Of a stretch of DNA of 64,000 bases, positions 37,830 to 46,874 are shown piece after piece. A program made the position numbers and the translations under genes. How positions within the stretch are numbered: position 1 is the stretch's first letter; every line of letters begins with the position of its first letter. Under the pieces are notes generated by a model that saw only the letters and a program-made list of their open reading frames with translations, made no database searches and had not been told where the DNA came from. The DNA comes from Arthrospira sp. PCC 9108. Lineage in GTDB: Bacteria; Cyanobacteriota; Cyanobacteriia; Cyanobacteriales; Microcoleaceae. Location: positions 2,542,501 to 2,606,500 of the forward strand of contig CP066886.1 of the NCBI GenBank assembly GCA_016745315.1. Reading direction: 5' to 3'.

Positions 37830-38010
37830 AACTAGCCTCGTAAAATACCCGTATAGTATAGCATTATAGTAGGATTTGAGAATTGTATTAAGAGAAATCC
37901 CCTCAAATCCAGGTAAATATCATAACCTGAGACCTCCCGAATCACACTGATAGGCTATAATCGTAAATATCCATACTTAATCAATGTTCCATTATAGTCT
38001 TAGTTAACCC

Positions 38011-38697
38011 ATGTCTCTAGTTCCTCCTAACAATCTCAGGCAAAAAATTATCGAAATGGTCGAAAATTCTCAATCCCATCCTACCGCGTGGTTTGAAACC
38101 CTTTATGCTGAATCCCAAGGCGATCCGTCTTTGATTCCTTGGGCCACATTGGTGGCTCATCCCCAACTGCAACAATGGCTAGAAAATCATGCAATTGAGG
38201 ATGATAATAAAACCGCTTTAGTGTTGGGTTGCGGGTTAGGAGATGATGCGGAAGCCTTAGCAGATTTTGGCTTTCAGGTGACAGCTTTTGATATTTCTCC
38301 AACGGCGATCGCTTGGTGTCGCGAAAGGTTTCCCAATTCTCAGGTAAATTATACAGTCGCCGACTTGTTAGACCCCGATCCTAATTGGCGAGAAAAGTTC
38401 GATTTTGTACTCGAATCTAGGATTACTCAATCCATGCCTTTACAAGTCCGATCCCAAGCAATTAAGGCGATCGCCAATCTGGTAGCCACCGATGGTATTT
38501 TATTGTTAATTACCCGATTTCGTGACACCGAAGCCGCACCGGACTGCCCCCCATGGCCTTTATCTGAGACAGAATTATCAGCCTTTAAAACCTGCGGCTT
38601 GACCGAAATAAATCGCCATGAATTTGTAGCCGAAAACCGTCCTGATGCCCGGCAATTATGTATTGAATATAAATCAATAAATGAACCCTTCAGTTAA
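38011..38697 (+). CDS. Class I SAM-dependent methyltransferase (thiopurine/thiol MTase-like)
   Basis: 228 residues. Motif I is TALVLGCGLGDDAEALADFG (about 68-87). The acidic residue after strand 2 is in VTAFDISPTAIAWCRERF, and motif III-like segments are VADLLDP and FDFVLES. The N-terminus with WFETLYAESQGDPSLIPWA fits the TPMT-like group, which methylates thiols, halides or metalloids. The substrate is not readable. Its end overlaps the start of the esterase gene by 17 bases, so the two are probably co-expressed. Confidence 0.8.
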   Translation: MSLVPPNNLRQKIIEMVENSQSHPTAWFETLYAESQGDPSLIPWATLVAHPQLQQWLENHAIEDDNKTALVLGCGLGDDAEALADFGFQVTAFDISPTAIAWCRERFPNSQVNYTVADLLDPDPNWREKFDFVLESRITQSMPLQVRSQAIKAIANLVATDGILLLITRFRDTEAAPDCPPWPLSETELSAFKTCGLTEINRHEFVAENRPDARQLCIEYKSINEPFS

Positions 38698-39625
38698 TCC
38701 CGAAACCCAATCATTTCTCAATCATGTATCAGCATCTAATCACCCCCCAATTAGTGCCATGGAACCCGCCGAATTGAGAAACCTTAATCAGATGTTTGTT
38801 AAAGCCAGTCACCCACCGGAAGCGATCGCCAAAGTCGAAAATCGCACCATTGCGGGTCTCGGTGGAGAATTACCAATCCGCATTTACACCCCCAAGGGAA
38901 ACCAACCCTTTCCGGTTCTAGTTTATTTCCACGGTGGCGGTTATGTAATCGGTAATTTAGACATGGTAGATAGTATTTGTCGCAGCCTCGCCAATGGCGC
39001 AGAATGTGTGGTTGTCTCAGTAGACTATCGCCTCGCACCAGAACATCCATTTCCAGCCGCCATTGAGGATGGTTTGACCGCGACGGAGTGGGTGTTTAAT
39101 CAGGCTAAAACTTACAACTGGGATAGCGATCGCATTGCGGTGGGGGGAGAAAGTGCGGGGGGAAATTTAGCGGCGGTGGTAGCCTTAAAACGGCGAGATA
39201 AAAAACTAGCCCCCCTAGTTTATCAATTGTTAATTTATCCTATAACTCAGGTAGAAATTGACAGCGAATCTCGCCGCCTATTTGCCGAAAATTACTTTCT
39301 GAGAACCGATGATATTAGGCATTTGTGTAGTTTTTATATCACCAACCCTGCTGATAAAAATAATCCCTATGCTTCCCCCCTGTTAGCCGAAGATTTATCA
39401 AATTTGCCTCCCGCTTTGATTATCACTGCGGAATTAGACCCCCTACGGGATGAAGGACAGGCTTATGGCGATCGCCTCCAAAAAGCCGGAGTTCCCGTCA
39501 AAATATCTTGCTATTCAGGAACCATTCATGCTTTCATTAATTTAGCCAAATTTATCAGTCAAGGACAGGAAGCACTAGCCGAATGTGCGATCGAATTAAA
39601 ACAGGGATTTTCCCATAAAAGTTAA
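38681..39625 (+). CDS. Alpha/beta hydrolase of the HSL (type IV esterase) family
   Basis: 314 residues. The oxyanion-hole motif is HGGGY (84-88), the nucleophile elbow is GESAGG with S158, the acid is D253 in ELDPLRDEG, and the base is H283 in GTIHAF. It shows the classic bacterial hormone-sensitive-lipase layout with YRLAPEHPFPAAIED. It hydrolyses short acyl esters; the natural substrate is unknown. It has no signal peptide and overlaps the methyltransferase gene upstream. Confidence 0.88.
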   Translation: MNPSVNPETQSFLNHVSASNHPPISAMEPAELRNLNQMFVKASHPPEAIAKVENRTIAGLGGELPIRIYTPKGNQPFPVLVYFHGGGYVIGNLDMVDSICRSLANGAECVVVSVDYRLAPEHPFPAAIEDGLTATEWVFNQAKTYNWDSDRIAVGGESAGGNLAAVVALKRRDKKLAPLVYQLLIYPITQVEIDSESRRLFAENYFLRTDDIRHLCSFYITNPADKNNPYASPLLAEDLSNLPPALIITAELDPLRDEGQAYGDRLQKAGVPVKISCYSGTIHAFINLAKFISQGQEALAECAIELKQGFSHKS

Positions 39626-39686
39626 TCCCATCTATTCTGCGCCCATTTACCCGAATTTAATCATCAGCCAGAGGTGATAATTAATC

Positions 39687-41399
39687 ATGGCAACCCTAAA
39701 TTTCCACACCACCAACACCACCTTCCGCCAACTTCTGGGTAATGGCTTAATCTATCATGTACCTCCCTTTCAGCGTGACTATTCCTGGGGAAATGACGAA
39801 TGGGACGACCTGTGGCAAGATCTGACTGCTTTATTTGAAGAAGATAGCGAACCCGCTCATTATATGGGCTACCTCGTGCTACAATCATCTGATAGCAAAC
39901 ACTTCGATATTATTGATGGTCAACAACGAATGACTACCATCAGTATTATGATCCTGGCTGGTTTGTCTTATTTACAAGATTTAGTGAAGGCGGACTTGGA
40001 TGCACTCAACAACAGTCGTCGCCAATACCAACTGCAAAATAGCTACATTGGTTATGTCGATCCTGTCACCCTCATTCCCCAATCAAAACTCAGACTAAAT
40101 CGCCATAATGATCGTTTTTATCAAACCTACCTAGTCCCCCTAGAACCCCTCCCTCAACGAGGTCTAAAAGCCTCTGAACATCAACTACGCCAAGCATTTA
40201 TTTGGTTTAAAGAAAAAATCAGACTCCGACTGGGAAATCAATCTGATAGTGGACAAAATTTTGCGGCTTTTATTGATTCCCTAGTAGACAAACTCTTTTT
40301 TACTGTGATCACCGTTACAGATGAATTGAACGCTTTTAAGGTTTTTGAAACTCTTAACGCCAGAGGGGTGCGTCTTTCCGCCACGGATCTACTCAAAAAC
40401 TATTTATTTTCACTCATTAGTAACGCAGATACCCATGATATAGAAATGCGTAGCCTCGAAGATAAATGGGAGCGGATTGTGGGTTTATTGGGTAGTGAGA
40501 GTTTCCCGGAATTTCTGCGTATTTTTTGGAATAGTCGCCATAGACTTGTCCGTAAATATGATCTGTTCAAAATCATTCGACGACAGGTGAAAAGCCGTAA
40601 AGATGCCTTTGGCTTAGTCCGCAGTTTGGAGCATGATGCTGGGGTTTATGCGAGTCTTGGAGACCCATATGATGCTAGTTGGAAACCCGATGAAAAACAA
40701 GCCTTAAAGCAACTGTTAATGTTTCGTGTGCGTCAGCCTTTGGCAATACTGTTAGCTTGTTATCATCAATTTTTTGACAACGATAGAGATGCCTTTACCC
40801 GCATTCTGAAAGCGATCGCTGTGATTTCATTTCGCTATAATGTTATTTGCAACTTGCAGACCTATGAACAAGAACGTTTGTATAATGAGATTGCTGTGAA
40901 GGTTTCCCATGGTCACTATAAGACTGCTGAGGAAGTTTTGGCGGCGCTGGGTGTTGTGTATCCAGATGATCATCAGTTTAAGGGAGCTTTTACTCAAAAA
41001 GAACTCCGCACTACGGATACTCGCCATAAGAAAATTGTCCGCTATATTCTCTTTGAAATTGAGAAACAGCGCTCCGGGAAAGCGTTTGATTTTGAGAGTT
41101 CCACCTATAATTTAGAGCATATTCTCCCGGAAAATCCCTCGGATGCCTGGGCTTATATCGAGGAAAGTAAACAGGAACGCTTAATCTACCGCCTCGGTAA
41201 TATGACCCCCCTCGAAGCGACTAAAAACCGTGAAGTTGGCAATCAGGATTATGGGACTAAGCGGGATGTTTATGCCCAGAGTAATTTTGAAATTACTAAA
41301 GCGATCGCCGAACATTATGATACCTGGGATGAACATAAAATTGAGTCTCGGCAAAAGCGATTAGCTGCCATAGCTGCGGGCATTTGGCGCATTGGGTAA
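39687..41399 (+). CDS. DUF262/DUF1524 (GmrSD-like) protein, probable type IV restriction enzyme
   Basis: 570 residues in one chain. The N-terminal DUF262 domain (ParB/GmrS-like NTPase) has VPPFQRDYSW and IIDGQQRMTT (DGQQR at 77-81). A helical middle includes FETLNARGVRLSATDLLKN. The C-terminal DUF1524 domain (GmrD-like, HNH-type) has YNLEHILPEN with H478, then RLGNMTPLEATKNREVGNQDY. Family members such as GmrSD and BrxU cut modified phage DNA in an NTP-dependent way. Anti-phage defence is the likely role here. It is a stand-alone gene. Confidence 0.85.
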   Translation: MATLNFHTTNTTFRQLLGNGLIYHVPPFQRDYSWGNDEWDDLWQDLTALFEEDSEPAHYMGYLVLQSSDSKHFDIIDGQQRMTTISIMILAGLSYLQDLVKADLDALNNSRRQYQLQNSYIGYVDPVTLIPQSKLRLNRHNDRFYQTYLVPLEPLPQRGLKASEHQLRQAFIWFKEKIRLRLGNQSDSGQNFAAFIDSLVDKLFFTVITVTDELNAFKVFETLNARGVRLSATDLLKNYLFSLISNADTHDIEMRSLEDKWERIVGLLGSESFPEFLRIFWNSRHRLVRKYDLFKIIRRQVKSRKDAFGLVRSLEHDAGVYASLGDPYDASWKPDEKQALKQLLMFRVRQPLAILLACYHQFFDNDRDAFTRILKAIAVISFRYNVICNLQTYEQERLYNEIAVKVSHGHYKTAEEVLAALGVVYPDDHQFKGAFTQKELRTTDTRHKKIVRYILFEIEKQRSGKAFDFESSTYNLEHILPENPSDAWAYIEESKQERLIYRLGNMTPLEATKNREVGNQDYGTKRDVYAQSNFEITKAIAEHYDTWDEHKIESRQKRLAAIAAGIWRIG

Positions 41400-41416
41400 A
41401 TTGAGAATATCAGCGA

Positions 41417-42309
41417 CTAAACACTTGAACGTAAAATTTGCTGAATCATCTGATTGGCTTGGGAACCATAACTGCCACCAAATAGGTTAAAATGATTCAA
41501 AATATGGTAGAGATTGTAAAGAATTTTGCGGCGAGAATAACCTTTATCTAAAGGGTAAATTTGATTATAGCCCTGATAAAATGCGGGGGAAAATCCGCCA
41601 AATACTTCGGTCATGGCGATATCAACTTCTCGATCGCCAAAATAGGCAGCCGGGTCAAAAATGACTGGTTCTCCATCATGGGTAACAGAGGCATTACCCC
41701 CCATAAATCCCCATGCACTAAAGCGGGTTTAGGGTGATGACCGGACAACAATTCTGGTATTTTGTCAAGGAAGCGATCGCTATTTTCAAAAGTTCCTCCC
41801 CGCCGTCTGGCGAGTTTCAGTTGATAACCAATGCGATGATCTCGCCAAAACTCTCCCCAGTCAGTAGTCCAGGTATTAATTTGAGGAGTTGATCCGATCG
41901 TGTTGTTGATATCCCAACCAAACTGTTGATATCCCCGATAGTCTGGCTGGGGAGTCCACTGGTGTAGTCGCGCCAATTGCCGCCCCATTTTCTCCATAGC
42001 CTGAGAATTGCTACGACCCCCTAGCTCTAACCATTCTAGGACGATATAAGCGGAATTGCCAGCAGTACCCCAACAAATGGGTTTAGGGACGCGGATAGTT
42101 TGGGTTTCCCACATTTGTTGAACTCCCCAGGCTTCCGCTTCAAACATGGCAACCTGAGAGGCGCTATTGAGTTTCACAAAATAGCTGCGATCGCCATCAT
42201 TAAGGCGATATCCCTGGTTAATGCAGCCACCACCTACAGAAGTAGGGTTATTAGCTGTAAAGGTGTGGGAGGTAGCAGTGGTTATGTGTTCGCAAATTTG
42301 ATTCCACAT
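41417..42309 (-). pseudogene. Fructosamine kinase family protein, broken by one frameshift
   Basis: The first frame (42309 down to about 41700) gives GGGCINQGYRLNDGDRSYFVKLN and AWGVQQMWETQTIRVPKPI. It continues with AYIVLEWLELGGRS, MGRQLARLHQW and the catalytic ALVHGDLW, then derails. The expected continuation GGNASVTHDGEPVIFDPAAYFGDREVDIAMTE is in another frame and runs to 41417. A six-base C run (plus strand 41697-41702), G on the coding strand, is one short of the seven needed for W-G-G-N. A repaired protein of about 297 residues would be a ketosamine-3-kinase-like deglycating enzyme. Real decay or base-calling error are both possible. Confidence 0.85.
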
Positions 42310-42418
42310 GGTAATTTTTAGCGATCGCTTCAGGCTATATTTTAGATCAACTGTGACTCGGCTCTGAACAACCCCATGGGATTATCGGAATTTCCGCCAT
42401 GAAATCGGGGGTCATATT

Positions 42419-43315
42419 TTAGGCGATCGCTTTAATTCCCCATAATACCAAAGGCAGAGTTAGGAACGATAATATAGTAGAAACTACCACCACGCGGGCG
42501 GTGCGTACTTGGTCGCCGCCAAATTCATTAACCATCAGAAAAGCCGTGATAGCTGTCGGCATAGCACTCTGTAAAATTAACACCTGTAAATCCAAATCAC
42601 TGAGTCTTAATAGGGAACCCACACCATAGGCAATAATCGCACCACCGATTAATCTGAGAAAACTGGCTCCCACTTCATAAAGGCTAATTTTCCAGTGACT
42701 TTCGGCAATTTCTAACCCCAGCAATAATAAGCCGAGGGGAATAGCCGATTCCGCTACTAAATTCAATCCCTCATCAATATTAAAAGGCAATTTTATTGGA
42801 AGTGCGTAAAGTACCAAAGCCGCGATAATTGACCAAAATAGTGGTAATCTGAGGGTGAATTTTAAGGATGATTGCCAACCTTCCCCTTTGATGATAGCTG
42901 GCGCTGTGATTAAAACTACTAAATTCCAGGCGATTAAATAAACAATCGCCCTTTCTAGTCCGGCTTCTCCTAAAGCGAAGAGGGTGACAGATAACCCCAT
43001 ATTGCCAACATTTGATAGGGAGGTGGTGGCAATTAAACTTTTTTCGGTTGACCGAGACAGGTTTAAATAACGTGCGATCGCCCAAGCTACCAAACACAAT
43101 GATATATAAGTCAAAATAAACCCTATTCCCATTCCTGCCATATTTTGGGGGGTAAGACTTGTCCGATATAGTGTATCAATAATCAGTATGGGAAACAGAA
43201 CATACAGCAGCAGACGGGATATGGTTTGGCGATCTATAATCAGGGTTTTACCGGCAATAAAACCAATCATAACAATGCACCCAACGGGGATAACAGCAGA
43301 AAATAAAGCAATCAT
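42419..43315 (-). CDS. AEC (auxin efflux carrier) family transporter
   Basis: 298 residues from the ATG at 43315 (MIALFSAVIPVGCIVMIGFIAG). The open frame extends 28 codons further to a TTG, which I judge unlikely. It has about ten membrane segments with an inverted-repeat layout. Family features include LLLYVLFPILIIDTLY, TSLSNVGNMGLSVTLFALG, AIPLGLLLLGLEIA, and QSAMPTAITAFLMVNEFGGD. Bacterial members move small organic anions such as malate. The substrate is unknown. Confidence 0.82.
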   Translation of the reverse strand: MIALFSAVIPVGCIVMIGFIAGKTLIIDRQTISRLLLYVLFPILIIDTLYRTSLTPQNMAGMGIGFILTYISLCLVAWAIARYLNLSRSTEKSLIATTSLSNVGNMGLSVTLFALGEAGLERAIVYLIAWNLVVLITAPAIIKGEGWQSSLKFTLRLPLFWSIIAALVLYALPIKLPFNIDEGLNLVAESAIPLGLLLLGLEIAESHWKISLYEVGASFLRLIGGAIIAYGVGSLLRLSDLDLQVLILQSAMPTAITAFLMVNEFGGDQVRTARVVVVSTILSFLTLPLVLWGIKAIA

Positions 43316-43416
43316 CAAAGGTGGTAAAGGCTGCCAAAAACCAGCCAGATATGATCTGACTGCTATACTTTGGCGATAGTCTAACGCAACTCCAGACAAT
43401 TGGGGAAGGTATCAGA

Positions 43417-44106
43417 CTAATACATTCCCTCAAAGGGTCCTAGGAAGGTGGGTTTAGGGCGAAGAATATGGACTTGGACAACAGCTTTGACAACGGCTAG
43501 AAGTTCTCGGCGGGTATAGAATCGCATGGAATCATCCCGAAATTTGCCCCAGTCCGGTGTGCCAAAACCGATCGCATCAATCCCTAAACGATTGCATATA
43601 TACACCGCGCGGGGTAGGTGGTATTGTTGGGTGATTAGTACCGCCGTCTCGATGCCAAAAATTTCCCGGGCGCGATAACAGCTTTCGTAGGTACTAAATC
43701 CCGCATAGTCCAGGCGAATGTCGTTTGAGGGAACTCCTTGGTCGATCGCATATAGCTGCATGGCCACCACTTCGTTATATTCGGGAGTGCCATTGTCTCC
43801 GGTCATTAAAATCTTTTCAACCCGTCCCAGTTTGTACAGGTCGATCGCCCCCTGAATGCGATCGGCTAACATCGGTGTAGGGGTTCCATCAGCCCAAAGT
43901 CCCGCCCCAAAGACGATCGCCACAGGTTTTTCTGGAACATCGGCGATCTCAGTATAGCGACGAGTTTGGGTGAGCAAGTTAATATATAAGTTCAGCACAA
44001 ATGGCGTGAGCAGTCCGCCAATAACTGATAACACCAATAATAAACGCCAGTGTATTATTAACCATTTAGGGAACATAGTTTGGATCTGAGCGTAGAAGTT
44101 CAACAT
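43417..44106 (-). CDS. SanA/YdcF-like DUF218 envelope protein
   Basis: 229 residues with one N-terminal membrane anchor (LLLVLSVIGGLLTPFVLNLYI), then a DUF218 domain. It shows AIVFGAGLWADGTPTPMLADRIQGAIDLY, KILMTGDNGTPEYNEVVAM, IRLDYAGFSTYESCYRA and AVLITQQYHLPRAVYICN. SanA-type proteins affect envelope permeability and vancomycin sensitivity; the biochemical activity is unknown. The domain should face the periplasm. Confidence 0.85.
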   Translation of the reverse strand: MLNFYAQIQTMFPKWLIIHWRLLLVLSVIGGLLTPFVLNLYINLLTQTRRYTEIADVPEKPVAIVFGAGLWADGTPTPMLADRIQGAIDLYKLGRVEKILMTGDNGTPEYNEVVAMQLYAIDQGVPSNDIRLDYAGFSTYESCYRAREIFGIETAVLITQQYHLPRAVYICNRLGIDAIGFGTPDWGKFRDDSMRFYTRRELLAVVKAVVQVHILRPKPTFLGPFEGMY

Positions 44107-44274
44107 TTTACCAAAAAATTGCAGTAGCCGGGGAGCCTAGCTGATTTTTATAATTTACCCCCCCAGTTGCCTAGTTTCGGCAACATTCCCGAAATATAAA
44201 CTATTCCCAGATACGGGAAAAATCCCTGTGGGAGAGGGTTTGACATAAATTTGCCAAAAATTTGCTCAAAGGGG

Positions 44275-44303
44275 TTGACATATATCTGATAACCTACTAC
44301 TAT
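44275..44303 (+). promoter_or_regulatory. Consensus sigma-70-type promoter for the 5S rRNA gene
   Basis: TTGACA (44275-44280), a 17-base spacer, then TACTAT (44298-44303), about 78 bases before the mature 5S 5' end. The match to the -35 consensus is perfect and the spacing ideal. The remaining 44107-44274 interval holds no recognisable gene; a 60-codon frame on the minus strand is not credible. Confidence 0.7.
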
Positions 44304-44380
44304 TATTAATTGTGCGAGGGAAACAAGCAAGAGCGACAGCGAGAGCGAGTTTCCGGCAACCTCGAAAGATTTTAAGTCTT

Positions 44381-44499
44381 TCCTGGTGTCTATGGCTCAG
44401 TGGAACCACACCGATCCATCCCGAACTCGGATGTGAAACGCTGAAACGGCGAAGATACTTGGCGGGTAGCTGCCTGGGAAAATAGCAAGATGCCAGGAT
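44381..44499 (+). rRNA. rrf: 5S ribosomal RNA, stand-alone copy
   Basis: The 119-base sequence begins CCTGGTGTC, which pairs with GATGCCAGG at its end (helix I). It contains GGAACCACACCGATCCATCC, CGAACTCGGATGTGAAACG and GGCGGGTAGCTGCC, all typical of cyanobacterial 5S rRNA. No 23S or 16S sequence precedes it: the upstream neighbour is a protein gene on the other strand. AAAGA/TCTTT complementarity just before the 5' end may be a processing stem. Confidence 0.93.
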
Positions 44500-44512
44500 T
44501 AATATAAACTAT

Positions 44513-44553
44513 AGCTTCCTTCCAGTGATAAACGGAGGGAGGCTTTAGTTTTT
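44513..44553 (+). terminator. Rho-independent terminator of the 5S rRNA gene
   Basis: AGCTTCCTTCC (44513-44523) pairs with GGAGGGAGGCT (44534-44544) over 11 bp with two G-U pairs, followed by TTAGTTTTT. It closes a short transcription unit that starts at the promoter at 44275-44303. Confidence 0.8.
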
Positions 44554-44566
44554 AAGGAAAAATCCC

Positions 44567-45481
44567 ATGAAGAAACCCAAATCAGCAATTTTACCGCCCT
44601 GGATAGTCCTAGACCCTCTGCTAAAACAGTGGTTAACGGAAGATATTGGTAGGGGCGATCGCACTACTGATGGTCTGTTGAGGGGGGAAAATTTATGGGG
44701 AACAGCCCATTGGGAGGCGAAAGCCCCAGGAATTGTGGCGGGGTTACCAGTGGCGGCGCGGGTTTTTCAACTGTTAAGCGATCGCCTTCAGGTGAAACCA
44801 ACGGTTAAAGATGGCGATCAGTGCGATCGTGGACAAGTAATTCTACAATTAGAAGGACCCCTAGATGCTTTGTTGATGGGGGAAAGGGTAGCCCTAAATT
44901 TGGCGATGCGACTGAGTGGGGTAGCCACTTCCACAGGTGAATATGTCGATGCGATCGCTGATTTACCGACTCAACTGGTGGATACCCGCAAAACTACCCC
45001 AGGACTGCGACTGTTGGAAAAATATGCCATTCAAGTCGGGGGGGCGAAAAATCATCGCATGGGACTTGATGATGCGGTTTTGATTAAAGATAATCATATT
45101 TTGGCGGCTGGGGGTATTGAAAAGGCGATCGCCCTAATTCGCGAAACTATGCCTTATCCTCTGACTATTGAGGTGGAAACCGAAACTATTGAACAGGTGA
45201 AAACGGCGGTAAATGCGGGGGCGGATATTATCATGTTAGATAATATGTCCCTAGCTATGATGCAAGAGGCGATCGAGATTATTCGCCAGTATAATAGCCG
45301 CATTAAAATTGAAGCATCGGGAAATATTACCCTACAAACTATTCGCCAAGTTGCCGAAATTGGTGTTGATTATATCTCCACTAGCGCCACTATTACCCGT
45401 TCCCCCTGGTTAGATATCAGCATGAATTTGGGACCTGGAAACTTGGGGATTAATGACCCTTCCAAAATTAGAATGATTTAA
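44567..45481 (+). CDS. nadC: Nicotinate-nucleotide pyrophosphorylase (carboxylating), QPRTase
   Basis: 304 residues. It converts quinolinate and PRPP to nicotinate mononucleotide, the last step of de novo NAD ring assembly. Visible motifs are WLTEDIGRGDRTTDGLL, LMGERVALNLAMRLSGVAT, DTRKTTPGLRLLEKYA with the substrate-binding arginine and lysine, KNHRMGLDDAVLIKDNHI, and IMLDNMSLAMM. IEASGNITLQTI follows. The length is normal. It begins directly after the 5S terminator and converges with the next gene, two bases apart. Confidence 0.95.
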   Translation: MKKPKSAILPPWIVLDPLLKQWLTEDIGRGDRTTDGLLRGENLWGTAHWEAKAPGIVAGLPVAARVFQLLSDRLQVKPTVKDGDQCDRGQVILQLEGPLDALLMGERVALNLAMRLSGVATSTGEYVDAIADLPTQLVDTRKTTPGLRLLEKYAIQVGGAKNHRMGLDDAVLIKDNHILAAGGIEKAIALIRETMPYPLTIEVETETIEQVKTAVNAGADIIMLDNMSLAMMQEAIEIIRQYNSRIKIEASGNITLQTIRQVAEIGVDYISTSATITRSPWLDISMNLGPGNLGINDPSKIRMI

Positions 45482-45483
45482 CC

Positions 45484-46674
45484 TCAAACATCACAGCGCA
45501 CTTGACAGGATGTTAAACCCAGATCCTCTAGCATCTGGGTGATTTCCTGTTCATAAATAGGGTTCATAATAATCACCACATCTGGTTTATAGTCTACTAA
45601 AAATGCAGGAGGGACAATTTTTTGACCAGTTCCCGCTACATACATTCCCTGTTTGCGAGGGTTAATATCAACAACATATTCAATGGCTGTCTTGGCGGCT
45701 TTCATAAAGTTTAAGAATGTCACACCTTTGGAACCACTGCCCCAAATCACCACCCGCTGACCTTGATTAACCATATCTCCTAGTTTTTGTTCCCACTCTG
45801 ATAACTTATCCTCAAACTTTTGTGAAAATTCAGCAATGGTGTTAGCTAACTGATTAACCTGTTCGGTTTCGGGTTTAATGGTGCTATGGGTATCAAGATT
45901 AGGCTGGGCTTCCAGACATAAAAATTGCCCTCGGAATTCCTCCGTTATTTGTTTAACCTCAAAACCACAGGATGAGAAAGCATAGCCTAGGCTGACGGGC
46001 GCAAAATAACAGCAATGTTCATAAATAATATCCCAAACTGCCAGATTACGAAAGATATCTAAGGCATTGGGAACCTCAAAGAAAATTCCGGTTTCTGGTT
46101 TATTTCCCACTATTTGTGCGAGGGATTTTAGCAGGTTTGTGGGGGTGGGTATGTGTTCTAATGTGTGGCGACAGCAGATAAAATCTCCTTGGTAATTAGC
46201 ATATTTTTCCGAATATAAATCCTGAATAAATGTCAGGCGATCGCTAAATGCTTCATGGTCAGCTAAAGGCACATAAGTCGGGTCAAAACCGATGCCGCGA
46301 TTGTTCCCTAATTCACACAATAGGCTAAGAAATTCACCTTTACCACATCCAATCTCAATAATAATCTTTTCCTGTAAATTGTAGGTATTGATTAATCTGG
46401 TAGCTAAATTATGAGCATACTGCTGAAACCGAGGGGAAAAATCCAGAGCATTTTCATAAACTTGGGTATATTCTAAACGTTCTGGATCAAAAGCTATATT
46501 ATCAATAAAACCGCAATCTTGACAAAAAGCCAGTTTCAAGTCGCCACGATTACAATTAATAGCCCCATCACGCTCCGACCATAATATATTACAAAAAACC
46601 GGAATATCCAACATTTCCCAAAATACTTGGCGATGTTCCGAACCGCATACCGGACAGATAGATTTTTCTAGCAT
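45484..46674 (-). CDS. Zinc-binding SAM methyltransferase (TylCIII/NovU-type sugar C-methyltransferase-like)
   Basis: 396 residues in three parts. The N-terminal zinc-binding domain has CPVCGSEH and FCQDCGFIDN. The central Rossmann methyltransferase has IIIEIGCGKGEFLSLL (about 117-132), GIGFDPTYV and CRHTLEHIPTP. The C-terminal Methyltransf_14-like domain has VVIWGSGSKGVTFLNFM and YVVDINPRKQGMYVAGTG. This layout is that of nucleotide-sugar C-methyltransferases, so it may methylate a deoxysugar for the surface polysaccharide made by nearby genes. Confidence 0.82.
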   Translation of the reverse strand: MLEKSICPVCGSEHRQVFWEMLDIPVFCNILWSERDGAINCNRGDLKLAFCQDCGFIDNIAFDPERLEYTQVYENALDFSPRFQQYAHNLATRLINTYNLQEKIIIEIGCGKGEFLSLLCELGNNRGIGFDPTYVPLADHEAFSDRLTFIQDLYSEKYANYQGDFICCRHTLEHIPTPTNLLKSLAQIVGNKPETGIFFEVPNALDIFRNLAVWDIIYEHCCYFAPVSLGYAFSSCGFEVKQITEEFRGQFLCLEAQPNLDTHSTIKPETEQVNQLANTIAEFSQKFEDKLSEWEQKLGDMVNQGQRVVIWGSGSKGVTFLNFMKAAKTAIEYVVDINPRKQGMYVAGTGQKIVPPAFLVDYKPDVVIIMNPIYEQEITQMLEDLGLTSCQVRCDV

Positions 46675-46874
46675 AGTTAGAGGTGCTAATATTTACCTAC
46701 TAACATATCATTGTCCTCATGATTTGCCTAGTCAGGTTTCCTAAGAAAGATACAAATCACAATCTAAGTTAATCAAACTTGATTTGCCAAAAAGCTATGG
46801 AGTCGATTATACTGGCAGTAAACCTATGGCTTGATTTTTTTTAAACTTAGTTATATTCAAGTTATATATCAACT

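Noticed and set aside
44148-44330. A 60-codon minus-strand frame next to the 5S promoter
   Set aside because: It overlaps the 5S promoter region, has no ribosome-binding site and no recognisable features.
44341-44380. The 3' end of a 23S rRNA before the 5S gene
   Set aside because: Only 274 bases separate the 5S from a protein gene, and none of it looks like 23S.
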